Shown in pieces: positions 25,609 through 35,414 of a stretch of 64,000 nucleotides of DNA (position 1 is its first letter; each line of letters opens with the position of its first letter). Position numbers and translations under genes: made by a program. The notes beneath the pieces are model-generated. The model searched no databases and had not been told where the DNA came from. It saw only the letters and a program-made list of their open reading frames with translations. Source of the stretch: Flavobacterium sediminis (GTDB taxonomy: Bacteria > Bacteroidota > Bacteroidia > Flavobacteriales > Flavobacteriaceae); the NCBI RefSeq assembly GCF_003148385.1, contig NZ_CP029463.1:1488001-1552000 (forward strand), given 5' to 3'.

Positions 25609-26028
25609 TTAATGTTTCACGTGGAACATTACTATTTTTTCTTCTTCTTTAGCTCTCATTAATTGCTCATCAGCTTCAGACTTATCTTTATAACCACAAT
25701 AATGTAAAACACCATGAGCCATTACTCTTTTTAGCTCTTCAGAAAAGGGAACCTCGAAATCCTTGGCATTATCTTTTACACGCTCAATAGAAAGAAAAAT
25801 ATCACCACTAATAATATCCCCTTCTGTATAATCAAAACTAATAATATCAGTTAATGTATCGTGGTTTAAATATTGCATATTGATCTGATGCAAATACTCA
25901 TCATTACAAAATATATAATTGATTTCGCCAAGAGTTTTTCCTTCAGATTCAACAACAGACTCAATCCACTCTGAATATAAATCTTCATTTTCTAAAGCAA
26001 AATCAATTTCGTAGTTAAAACTAATCAT
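25609..26028 (-). CDS. ybeY: Endoribonuclease YbeY (rRNA maturation factor)
   Basis: The 139-residue protein shows the UPF0054 pattern: NYIFCNDEYLHQINMQYLNHDTLTDIISF in the N-terminal half and the metal-binding motif HGVLHYCGYKDKS (about 111-123). The canonical motif is HGxLHLxGYDH, so the third His position is not conserved here; I recall this variant in other Bacteroidetes but cannot verify it. YbeY is a single-strand endoribonuclease in 16S rRNA 3' maturation and 70S quality control. Its last six codons (MFHVKH) are encoded by parS-like site 4. Its 5' end overlaps the DUF4175 gene by 8 bp. Confidence 0.9.
   Translation of the reverse strand: MISFNYEIDFALENEDLYSEWIESVVESEGKTLGEINYIFCNDEYLHQINMQYLNHDTLTDIISFDYTEGDIISGDIFLSIERVKDNAKDFEVPFSEELKRVMAHGVLHYCGYKDKSEADEQLMRAKEEEKIVMFHVKH
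25613..25628. other. parS: parS-like site 4, inside the ybeY C-terminal codons
   Basis: TGTTTCACGTGGAACA deviates from perfect symmetry at one pair only. It encodes the C-terminal MFHVKH of YbeY on the minus strand, so it is a coding parS. Confidence 0.75.
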
Positions 26029-29000
26029 GTTGGTTAAAATAATTTTGAACCTTTTTATTATAATTCGGGTGCAAAGGTAGTGTTTGTCTGTTTAAAATTT
26101 CAATACTATTCAAATAATCTTTCACGGTGTCGGGCAAAGCTTTAGACGTGCCATTGAAAACCTCTTTATTGGTGTTAGATTTTCTCTTATTATCCTCTCC
26201 TTGTTGCTGAATAGCTTTTTCTAATTTTAATAATTCATGATTCAGATTCAACATCTTTTGTAACGTTTCATTTTTAAAACCTTTATTCAACAACTGCTTT
26301 TCAATATCTTTCATCTTATCTAATGCAGACTGACCTAACCCTGTATTCCCCTCTTTTTCTAAAGCCTGTTGCAAAGCATTACGCAATTGTTGTTGTTGTT
26401 TTAATATCTCTAAAATTTCACCGGCTTTTCCTTCGCTTGTCCCGTTGTCACCATTCTGTTGACCACTATTTCCCTGACCCCTTTCACTGCCACCTTCATT
26501 ACCGCTCTCTTTACCTTTTTCACTTCCTTTCTCTTTTCCTTTACCCATTCCTTCTTCCATTTTACCACCCAACTCTTGTTGCTGTTTGATAATATCCGGA
26601 AGTTGCATACCACCGCCGGAACCTTTACCAGGTTGCGGTTTACCCTGACCCTGACCGGACATTTGCATCTGCATTTGCATCATCATATTACTTTGGATAT
26701 TACTCAATAGATCAGCAAGCGTGTTAGCAGCAGTTAAAGTATATTGCTGGTGTCCTTTTCCTTTGTAAAAATTATTTTCAGATAGGGTAGAAAGGGCGTG
26801 ATCTAAATTATAATGAACATTTCCTACCTCATTCAAAACAACTTCTGAGATCATAGGATTTCTTTTGGCTACAGCAAAAATACTATCATCAATGTGCTTG
26901 AACTGTATCTTTAAATTTTGCTGCTCCTTTAAAATTTTATTGAATTGTAAAGATGATGATTGTGCATGATCAGTGGTTTCTAGCAAATCCTCCTGGTTAA
27001 AAGAAAAAGCTAATAAATTATCCAAGATCTGACGTAATGCTCTTATATCTTCCTGCATCTGCATTGAATTTCCAGCATCAAGAGAATTCATCATTTGACT
27101 ACTCATTTCCTTCATTTTTTGCCCTGCTGATTTCTGACTGGACTGCGCTTTTTGAGTATTCTTTTTTTGAAGTTGGTCCGACGCCTTATCCAAATCGTTA
27201 TCAATATCCTTTTCTTCACTATCAGTATCAGGTATATCTAAAGGAGACTCCAATTCATTATTTTCCTTTTCTAATTGATTTAATTCTTCCTTAATTTGAT
27301 CGAACTCCTGATTGATTTTATCTTGTTCTTCTTTGGTATTTTTCTCTTGATTCTCTTTTGCAAGTTCTTCTTGCTTATCTCCCAGTTGATCTAATTTTTC
27401 TGCAATTTGTTTAGCCTTTTCTTCAGCATAATATCGCTTAGTTAATTCTACTAATTGCTCTAAACTCATTTGCTGATTCTTTGCATTTTGCTTTAATTGA
27501 TCTGCTTTTTTAAATAAATCTTCTTTCTGTAATTTCTCTGTTAGTTTCTCTAACTCTTCCAGAAGCTTTTCATTCTTTTCAGATTCTTTTTGAAACTCAT
27601 CTAAACGCCGTTCTAATTCTTTGTTTTCGGGTGAATCTTCTTTCTTAAAATCCTTAATGTTTTCCTCTAATTTTTTTGAGAATTCTTTCATCATTTCTTC
27701 CTGTCTTTGTTGCTTAGAAATGAAGTCTTTTATTTTCTTTTGATCTGAAAAATTTAAAGATGATTTTTCCTTATTCAGACGTTCTAAATCGTTCATCTTT
27801 TCTAATTGTTTCTCTTGATCCTGTAAAGATTTTTCTAATGCATTAATATTCTCCTGTTGATTTTTTAGTAAAATATCATCTTTTTCATTGGAAGTTAACT
27901 CATAATGCTTAAAAATATTAGATTTAGCACTTTTATTACCATTAACTATATCATTATCAAATACTTCGAAATAATATTCATAAGAAATACCAGGTTCTAA
28001 TTTTAAACCTGACGGAAAAGTGTAAACAAAGCGATCATATAAACCTTTTTGCAATGGGAGAATAGCTTTTCTTAGTTTTTCTTTATCATCCTTATCGTAA
28101 AAAACTACTTGTAATTTCGATAAACCATAATCATCAGAAACTTGGCCAATGATCATTTCAGAATTAACTTTTAAACTATCAGGAGCAAAATTAGCATTGA
28201 TAACCGGATGCAGATCTTTTACCACATCAATAGAATACACTAATTTTTCATAAGCTTTTAACTGTGCATTAGATGTTACTATTTGGTATTCTAAAGGGTT
28301 TTTGATTACTTTGGAATACGAAAATACCTTCTCGTTTAACTGAAAAGCAAAGGTCTTACCATTATCAACAAAATCAATCTCGGTAGTAGCCTGTGCCGAA
28401 ATATCCCAATTAATCTTTGTTCCTTCCGGAACAATAATATTTCCTGTTCCAGTAACTGTTTCACTTGCTCTATCAAGATAACTAGGAAAGATCAGTTTCA
28501 TACTAAAATTTGAAATAGTTGGAACATCTACAACTTGTAAAACATATTGCTCAGAAACCACTTCATTGGAAATCAATTGGAATTCTACATTATGCAAAAC
28601 ATTATCTAAATTATATTGAAATTTACCCGGAGAAACTGTTTCCATAAAATAGTTCTCATTACCAATCCTTATCTTAACATTCTCAGGAATAACTTTCCCT
28701 TGCGCAATGACAATTAAAGTAAAATTATCGTGTTGTTGAACAACTAAATTTTTATTCAAAATATCAAAATGAAATGGAGCAGGGGAGTGTAAGCCGTTTC
28801 ATAATGCACTACACGTGATAAACTATTTTCAATTACCGAAGAATTTCCGGTAATAAAAAACAGAAGCAAAACAATGATCGGTATCAGAGCGTAAGGCAAA
28901 TACTTCCTGTTTTTAGAAAGATCAACAGCATTGGAAAAAGGAATAGGCTGTAAAGCATTAGCCTTTTGATCGATCGAAGCCAATAACAATTCTGATCGCT

Positions 29001-29355
29001 GAGCAGCATCTGAAAGTTGTAAAAAATTCAACAGTTTATCGCCTACATCAGAAAAATGATTTCCAATTATTTTTGAAGCTTCTGTGTAATCAATTCCCTT
29101 TTGTAATTTAAAGAGTTTGAAGAGCGGCAAAATAATAAACTTGACCAACAAAAAAACTTCGACAACAATAAAAAGCCAAAATAAAATAGTACGTCCAGAA
29201 GTAGAAAGCCATAAAAAATGTTCCACGAGCAACGTAAATAAAAAGTATAAAAGTCCTAAAGCCACAAAAAGTAAAGTTCCTTTTATGATCTCATTCGTAT
29301 AATACTTCTTAATGAAAGCCTCTAATTTACTGTAAATGATTGATTTTGTTTCCAA
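26021..29355 (-). CDS. DUF4175 family membrane/coiled-coil protein, frameshifted at 28782-28785
   Basis: Two frames form one gene. The upstream part (29355 or 29382 to 28756) has two or three TM helices and ends HYETAYTPLLHFILIF. The downstream part (to 26021) continues MNKNLVVQQHDNFTLIV. Adding one C to the C4 run (G4 on the plus strand, 28782-28785) joins them as YTPPAPFHFDILNKNL, the family sequence, giving about 1,110 residues. The middle is a long K/E/Q-rich coiled coil (about 320-560 of the downstream part), and a Gly/Gln/Met-rich stretch precedes the C-terminus. Function is unknown; the family is Bacteroidetes-specific to my knowledge. The start is unclear: a TTG at 29353-29355 (then ETKSIIYSKLEAF) fits better than a TTG at 29380-29382. 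Confidence 0.8.
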
Positions 29356-29469
29356 GGTTCTTTTGCATTTGCATTTAACCAATAAAAGTACAATTTATTT
29401 TTACATAGGGCAATAGCTAAAATTTATAGAGAAACTAATCATAAGAGCCTAAATTTTAACTGTGTATCG

Positions 29470-29477
29470 TATCTTTG
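29470..29477 (+). promoter_or_regulatory. -7 box for gltX
   Basis: TATCTTTG is a perfect TAnnTTTG match 39 bp upstream of the gltX ATG. No clear -33 TTG is present. Confidence 0.4.
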
Positions 29478-29513
29478 CAGCGAAATTGAATCAAAAAAAG
29501 AATCAAATACTAA

Positions 29514-31021
<1,508 letters not shown>

Positions 31022-31023
31022 AA

Positions 31024-31058
31024 AAAGAAACCCCTCAACAATGTTGAGGGTTTCTTTT
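31024..31058. terminator. Bidirectional terminator downstream of gltX
   Basis: The stem GAAACCCCTCAAC/GTTGAGGGTTTC has a 3-nt loop and one bulged C, and is flanked by A and T runs. It lies between the convergent gltX (+) and the beta-barrel gene (-). Confidence 0.85.
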
Positions 31059-31704
31059 ATAAATAAAAAGTAATCATTCCACTTATTAATCCGATATTTC
31101 CTTTAAATTTTTTATTACCATTTAAAAGGACTAATTCATCCTTTTTATTTAAGTTATTCATGATGTTATTTAAACCATACTGATAACTAAAATGTAAACG
31201 AACTCTTTTCAATCCGGCTGTAACACCTGCATACAGATTTCCGTTTATTTTTGTAATATCCACTATATCGTTAGCTGTCAATAACGGACTGTCTTTCAAA
31301 AATTTATATTCATCTTTCCCATCGATCTTTAATTTACTGTTAACTTGTAAAACCGGACCAATTTCTAGTGTTAAATGGTTTTCAACAACCATATAACTAG
31401 CTACTAAATATATCTGAACAGCACTTAATTTAAAATTAATATCTTCATTTGTAACGGATTGTAAAGAAAAATTACTATCCGTAAAATGCATACCAAAAAC
31501 TGCCTGCCAGTTGTTATAGTAATTTCCTCTAAGTGATAAACCGGCAATCCAACCTGCTTGCGGGCTAGCATTAAATTGATTTGAAAATAAACTTAGCTGA
31601 GTAATACCTCCTGATATTCCGATTCTATTATTATCACGATATCCATATTGTGCTATAGAACTGATGGAAATTAAAACGGTTAATAGAACAATTATTTTCT
31701 TCAT
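31057..31704 (-). CDS. Outer-membrane beta-barrel protein
   Basis: A 215-residue protein with a signal peptide (MKKIIVLLTVLISISSIAQ) and alternating hydrophobic strands (IGISGGITQLSLFS, WIAGLSLRGNYYNNWQAVFGM, LHFSYQYGLNNIM), ending in a strand LISGMITFYL with a terminal hydrophobic residue. This is the pattern of PorT-like/OMP_b-brl_2 8-stranded barrels of Bacteroidetes. No specific function can be named. A minus-strand TAATTTTG box (31724-31731) lies 20 bp upstream of the ATG. Confidence 0.7.
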   Translation of the reverse strand: MKKIIVLLTVLISISSIAQYGYRDNNRIGISGGITQLSLFSNQFNASPQAGWIAGLSLRGNYYNNWQAVFGMHFTDSNFSLQSVTNEDINFKLSAVQIYLVASYMVVENHLTLEIGPVLQVNSKLKIDGKDEYKFLKDSPLLTANDIVDITKINGNLYAGVTAGLKRVRLHFSYQYGLNNIMNNLNKKDELVLLNGNKKFKGNIGLISGMITFYL

Positions 31705-31723
31705 ATAAATTAGGGTTTTGTGT

Positions 31724-31731
31724 CAAAATTA
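31724..31731 (-). promoter_or_regulatory. Possible -7 box for the beta-barrel gene
   Basis: Minus-strand TAATTTTG fits TAnnTTTG, 20 bp upstream of the ATG. Local sequence is AT-rich, so support is limited. Confidence 0.3.
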
Positions 31732-31805
31732 GGGTTTAATATTAAATACTGTAACTTTTTTTCTAAAAAAGCGTATAATAACCGTAACCAATTAAAAATT
31801 AAAAT

Positions 31806-32735
31806 ATGTACATTGTTCTCGGAGTAATCGTTATTTTTATTATTTCCTTATTTTTTACCGTTAAACAACAAACTTCTGTAATTATAGAACGTTTCGGGAA
31901 GTTTAATAGTATACGTAATTCTGGTTTACAGTTAAAAATTCCTATAATTGACAGAGTAGCCGGAAGAGTTAACTTAAGAATTCAACAGTTAGACGTTATT
32001 ATTGAAACTAAAACTAAAGACAACGTATTCGTAAAACTTAAAGTTTCCGTTCAGTTTAAAGTATTGCAAGACAAAGTATACGAAGCGTTTTATAAATTAG
32101 AATATCCTCACGATCAGATTACATCCTATGTTTTTGACGTAGTTCGTGCTGAAGTTCCGAAACTAAAATTAGACGATGTTTTCGAAAGAAAAGATGATAT
32201 TGCAATTGCTGTAAAAAGAGAATTAAACGAAGCCATGTCAACTTATGGGTATGACATTATCAATACTTTAATTACTGATATTGATCCGGATATTCAGGTT
32301 AAAAATGCAATGAACCGTATTAATGCCGCTGATCGTGAAAAAACTGCTGCTGAATATGAAGCGGAAGCATCACGTATCAGAATTGTAGCCAAAGCTAAAG
32401 CAGAAGCGGAAAGTAAAAGATTACAAGGTCAGGGTATTGCAGATCAACGTAGAGAAATTGCACGTGGTTTAGTAGAATCAGTAGATGTGTTGAATAAAGT
32501 AGGCATCAATTCTCAGGAAGCATCTGCATTAATTGTGGTAACGCAACATTATGATACTTTACAATCAATCGGTAGTGATACAAATAGTAACCTGATCCTG
32601 TTACCTAATTCTCCACAAGCGGGAAGTGACATGTTAAACAATATGGTAGCTAGTTTCACAGCAAGTAATCAAGTTGGCGAAGCCATGAAAAAAGCAGCTA
32701 AAAAGAAAAGCTCAGAAGATGACCAAGAAGCTTAA
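31806..32735 (+). CDS. SPFH/Band 7 (stomatin/QmcA-like) membrane protein
   Basis: The 309-residue protein has one N-terminal membrane segment (about 1-18), then a Band 7 domain starting TVKQQTSVIIERFGKFNSIRNSGLQLKIPIID and running to about 190. The helix that follows is rich in Ala, Glu and Arg (AADREKTAAEYEAEASRIRIVAKAKAEAESKR), typical of stomatin/QmcA/paraslipin oligomers, and the tail is Lys-rich. These proteins form ring assemblies in membrane microdomains and help membrane-protein quality control. Its specific role here is unknown. It stands alone and ends at the hairpin 32772-32803. Confidence 0.9.
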   Translation: MYIVLGVIVIFIISLFFTVKQQTSVIIERFGKFNSIRNSGLQLKIPIIDRVAGRVNLRIQQLDVIIETKTKDNVFVKLKVSVQFKVLQDKVYEAFYKLEYPHDQITSYVFDVVRAEVPKLKLDDVFERKDDIAIAVKRELNEAMSTYGYDIINTLITDIDPDIQVKNAMNRINAADREKTAAEYEAEASRIRIVAKAKAEAESKRLQGQGIADQRREIARGLVESVDVLNKVGINSQEASALIVVTQHYDTLQSIGSDTNSNLILLPNSPQAGSDMLNNMVASFTASNQVGEAMKKAAKKKSSEDDQEA

Positions 32736-32771
32736 TTATATACTGAAATAAAAAAATTCTGTTTAACTAAC

Positions 32772-32803
32772 AAAAAACCATCAGTTGAAACTGATGGTTT
32801 TTT
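32772..32803 (+). terminator. Terminator of the SPFH gene
   Basis: A 14-bp stem (32772-32785 with 32790-32803, core ACCATCAGT/ACTGATGGT) with a TGAA loop is followed by a T-run. It lies 37 bp after the stop codon. Confidence 0.85.
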
Positions 32804-33103
32804 TGTTTATAATAAAAATATATATTAATTGATATAAATTATAGTTTTCATCTATATAATTTCTTTTACAAAACTAAAATTAAAAATTAAGCCTTTAAAT
32901 CAACTTACTTTAGTTCTACTATAAAATCATATTACTCTTTTTTTAAAATGTCTTAAATTTAAAATATAAAAGTCGTTTTTAAAAGATATAAATTATAAAA
33001 AAATATTTTTAAATAGTTTTTATTTATTATTAGATAAAGTAATTAAAAAAGATAATATAATAATTTTTAATAATAATTAAAAGCCCGAACTATCAAAAAT
33101 AAA

Positions 33104-33131
33104 AAACCTTCAAGTTTATTCTTGAAGGTTT
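33104..33131 (-). terminator. Terminator of glnS
   Basis: AAACCTTCAAG/CTTGAAGGTTT is an 11-bp perfect stem with a 6-nt loop and a T-rich tract on the minus strand. It lies about 70 bp beyond the glnS stop. Confidence 0.8.
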
Positions 33132-33143
33132 AAAATATTGTAT

Positions 33144-33173
33144 GTGATTTCTCCTTTTAGTCGAAATGACAAA
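33144..33173. repeat. Degenerate copy of the TGTCATT-type repeat
   Basis: GTGATTTCTCCTTTTAGTCGAAATGACAAA parallels the right half of the 300-390 palindrome (GATTTCTCCCTTCGTCCGGAATGACAA) with several changes. It lies between the glnS stop and its terminator. Confidence 0.45.
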
Positions 33174-33198
33174 TCTATGGAAACTGAAAAACGAATTA

Positions 33199-34878
33199 CT
33201 ATTCGCTTATTTTTGCCCAAGTGTCTCGTAAACCAACCGTTTTATTAAAAACTAATTTTTCCGATGTTGAGTCTCTATCCACACAAAAATAACCTAAACG
33301 CTGAAACTGAAAATGATCCAGATCTTTAGCTGTAACTAAACTAGGTTCTACATAACCTGTGATAACTTTCAATGATACCGGATTAATATATTCTTTAAAA
33401 TCAACTTCTTTATTTCCATCAGGATTTTCATGTGTAAACAAACGATCATATACCCTAACTTCTGCTGCTTTAGCATGAGAAATTGAAACCCAGTGAATAG
33501 TTCCTTTTACTTTACGCTTACTAGCTTCAGTACCGCTACCCGAACGAGAATCTTCATCATAGGTACAATGAATTTCGGTAATATTACCATTTTCATCTTT
33601 TACAACTGATTCACCTTTAATAATATATGCATTTTTTAGACGTACTTCTTTTCCGATTGATAAACGGAAAAATTTTTTACTAGCCTCTTCTAAAAAGTCT
33701 TCCCTTTCAATATATAATTCTCTTGAAAAAGGTACTTTTCTATAGGTCATGTTTTCTTCCTCAGGGTTATTTTCCGCATCAAGCCATTCTTCTTTTCCTT
33801 CCGGATAATTAGTAATTACCAATTTAACCGGATCTAAAACAGCCATAACACGAGGAGCTATTTTATTCAGATCTTCACGAACACAAAACTCAAGTAAAGA
33901 AACATCTATCAAATTTGTACGCTTAGCAATACCGATAGTTTTTGCAAAATTACGGATGGATGCCGGTGTATAACCTCGTCTTCTCATACCGGAAATAGTA
34001 CTCATACGCGGATCGTCCCAACCGGTAACATATCCTTCATTTACTAATTGCAATAGTTTTCTTTTAGAAACTACTGTATGTGACAAATTTCTACGTGCAA
34101 ATTCACGTTGTTTTGGTCTTACTTTTGACTCATCGTAAATGTTAGTTAAAAACCAGTCATACAATTCTCTATGTGGCAAAAACTCAAGTGTACACAAAGA
34201 ATGTGATACTTGTTCTATATAATCACTTTCACCATGTGCCCAGTCATACATTGGGTAAATACACCATGAATTACCAGTTCTGTGATGAGCTGCATGCATG
34301 ATTCGGTACATGATCGGGTCACGCATTAACATATTAGGCGATGCCATATCAATTTTGGCACGTAAAACATAACTTCCATTAGGAAATTCACCGTTTTTCA
34401 TGCGTTCCAGTAAATCTAAATTTTCTTCTACTGAACGATCTCTATTCGGGCTATTAGTTCCCGGTTTCGTTGGCGTACCCTTTTGTTGCGCCATTTCTTC
34501 AGAAGTCTGATCGTCAACATACGCTTTACCTTTTTTGATCAATTCAACCGCCCAATCGTACAATTGCTGAAAATAATCTGAAGCATAACACTCTTTATCC
34601 CATTGAAAACCAAGCCATTCTATATCTCTTTTAATAGCATCTACATATTCCTGTTCTTCTTTGGAAGGATTCGTATCGTCAAAACGTAAATTAACCGGAG
34701 CCTTGTAATCAATACCTAAACCGAAATTCAAACAGATAGCACTGGCATGACCCACATGTAAATAGCCGTTCGGTTCCGGTGGAAATCTGAAACGTAATTT
34801 ATCTTTTGACAAACCGTTTTTTAAATCTTCTTCAATGATTTGTTCAATGAAATTCAATGATTTTTCTTCAGTTGACAT
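33199..34878 (-). CDS. glnS: Glutaminyl-tRNA synthetase
   Basis: The 559-residue class I synthetase has the HIGH motif in [10 protein letters not shown] (about 33-42) and the KMSKS-equivalent [11 protein letters not shown] (about 267-277), plus the GlnRS beta-barrel anticodon-binding domains in the C-terminal half. It charges tRNA-Gln in the cytoplasm. Length is typical (about 550-560). It carries GlnRS-specific features ([29 protein letters not shown]). A minus-strand TATCTTTG box (34900-34907) lies 22 bp upstream and is divergent with folB. Confidence 0.96.
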   Translation of the reverse strand: MSTEEKSLNFIEQIIEEDLKNGLSKDKLRFRFPPEPNGYLHVGHASAICLNFGLGIDYKAPVNLRFDDTNPSKEEQEYVDAIKRDIEWLGFQWDKECYASDYFQQLYDWAVELIKKGKAYVDDQTSEEMAQQKGTPTKPGTNSPNRDRSVEENLDLLERMKNGEFPNGSYVLRAKIDMASPNMLMRDPIMYRIMHAAHHRTGNSWCIYPMYDWAHGESDYIEQVSHSLCTLEFLPHRELYDWFLTNIYDESKVRPKQREFARRNLSHTVVSKRKLLQLVNEGYVTGWDDPRMSTISGMRRRGYTPASIRNFAKTIGIAKRTNLIDVSLLEFCVREDLNKIAPRVMAVLDPVKLVITNYPEGKEEWLDAENNPEEENMTYRKVPFSRELYIEREDFLEEASKKFFRLSIGKEVRLKNAYIIKGESVVKDENGNITEIHCTYDEDSRSGSGTEASKRKVKGTIHWVSISHAKAAEVRVYDRLFTHENPDGNKEVDFKEYINPVSLKVITGYVEPSLVTAKDLDHFQFQRLGYFCVDRDSTSEKLVFNKTVGLRDTWAKISE

Positions 34879-34899
34879 ATTATTTTTTCAATGTTTTTG

Positions 34900-34907
34900 C
34901 AAAGATA
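34900..34907 (-). promoter_or_regulatory. -7 box for glnS
   Basis: Minus-strand TATCTTTG is a perfect TAnnTTTG match, 22 bp upstream of the glnS ATG and back-to-back with the folB promoter. Confidence 0.45.
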
Positions 34908-34919
34908 GAAAATGTTTAA

Positions 34920-34949
34920 TTGTTTAAATATAAAAACATCTTAACTTTG
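34920..34949 (+). promoter_or_regulatory. Bacteroidetes-type promoter for folB
   Basis: TTG (34920-34922), a 19-nt spacer and TAACTTTG (34942-34949) match the Bacteroidetes -33 TTG / -7 TAnnTTTG arrangement. The ATG at 34976 follows 26 bp later. Confidence 0.55.
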
Positions 34950-34975
34950 AGCGTATAACTTGAAACTAAGTATCA

Positions 34976-35335
34976 ATGGGAACCATAAGATTAAATAATA
35001 TAAGAGTTTTTGCTTATCACGGTTGTTTAATTGAAGAAGGAAAAATAGGAAGCGATTATAGAGTAGATCTGGAAATTAAAACTGATCTGAGAAAATCTGC
35101 TGAAACTGATGATCTTCACGATACTGTTGATTATGTACATCTGAATAAGATAGTTACTGAAGAAATGGCTGAAAAAGCTAAACTATTAGAACATGTAGCT
35201 CATCGTATCATTGTAAGAATTTTTAAAGAATTACCACAAGTCTCGCGCATCAAAGTGGGTGTTTCTAAATTAAATCCTCCGATAGGTGGTGATGTAGAAA
35301 GTGTTACTATAGAAATGGAAGAATTCAGAAATTAA
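34976..35335 (+). CDS. folB: Dihydroneopterin aldolase
   Basis: A 119-residue protein with the FolB pattern: IRLNNIRVFAYHGCLIEEGKIG at the N-terminus (the conserved catalytic and substrate region), DTVDYVHLNKIV near the middle and LLEHVAHRI with the conserved Glu. It ends in a RIKVGVSKLNPPIGGDVESVTIEM strand. It converts 7,8-dihydroneopterin to 6-hydroxymethyl-7,8-dihydropterin and glycolaldehyde in folate synthesis. It is a single-gene unit between glnS and the sulfatase gene. Confidence 0.92.
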   Translation: MGTIRLNNIRVFAYHGCLIEEGKIGSDYRVDLEIKTDLRKSAETDDLHDTVDYVHLNKIVTEEMAEKAKLLEHVAHRIIVRIFKELPQVSRIKVGVSKLNPPIGGDVESVTIEMEEFRN

Positions 35336-35337
35336 AA

Positions 35338-35411
35338 AAAGAAGCTCTTTCAAATTCAGAATCTGAAACAAGTTCAGATCTACAAAAAATATTCTTTGAA
35401 AGATCTTCTTT
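35338..35411. terminator. Long inverted repeat between folB and the sulfatase gene
   Basis: The 17-bp arms AAAGAAGCTCTTTCAAA (35338-35354) and TTTGAAAGATCTTCTTT (35395-35411) pair with one mismatch. The loop is about 40 nt and contains a smaller repeat (TTCAGAATCTGAA). It lies between convergent genes but has no clear T-run, so it may act as a bidirectional transcript end or an RNA-stabilising hairpin. Confidence 0.5.
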
Positions 35412-35414
35412 GGA

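Larger units (their letters stand above)
32736..33198. other. AT-rich intergenic spacer with two terminators and a repeat remnant
   Basis: A 463-bp gene-free gap between the SPFH gene (+) and glnS (-). It contains a terminator at each end (32772-32803 and 33104-33131) and a degenerate dispersed repeat (33144-33173). The roughly 300 bp between the hairpins are extremely AT-rich, with no plausible ORF or RNA gene. Confidence 0.7.

Noticed and set aside
26323..27294. Several plus-strand and alternate-frame ORFs inside the DUF4175 gene
   Set aside because: They are shadows of the K/E/Q- and G/Q/M-rich coding region; their His/Leu/Phe-rich or Lys/Val-rich translations mirror the low-complexity codons.
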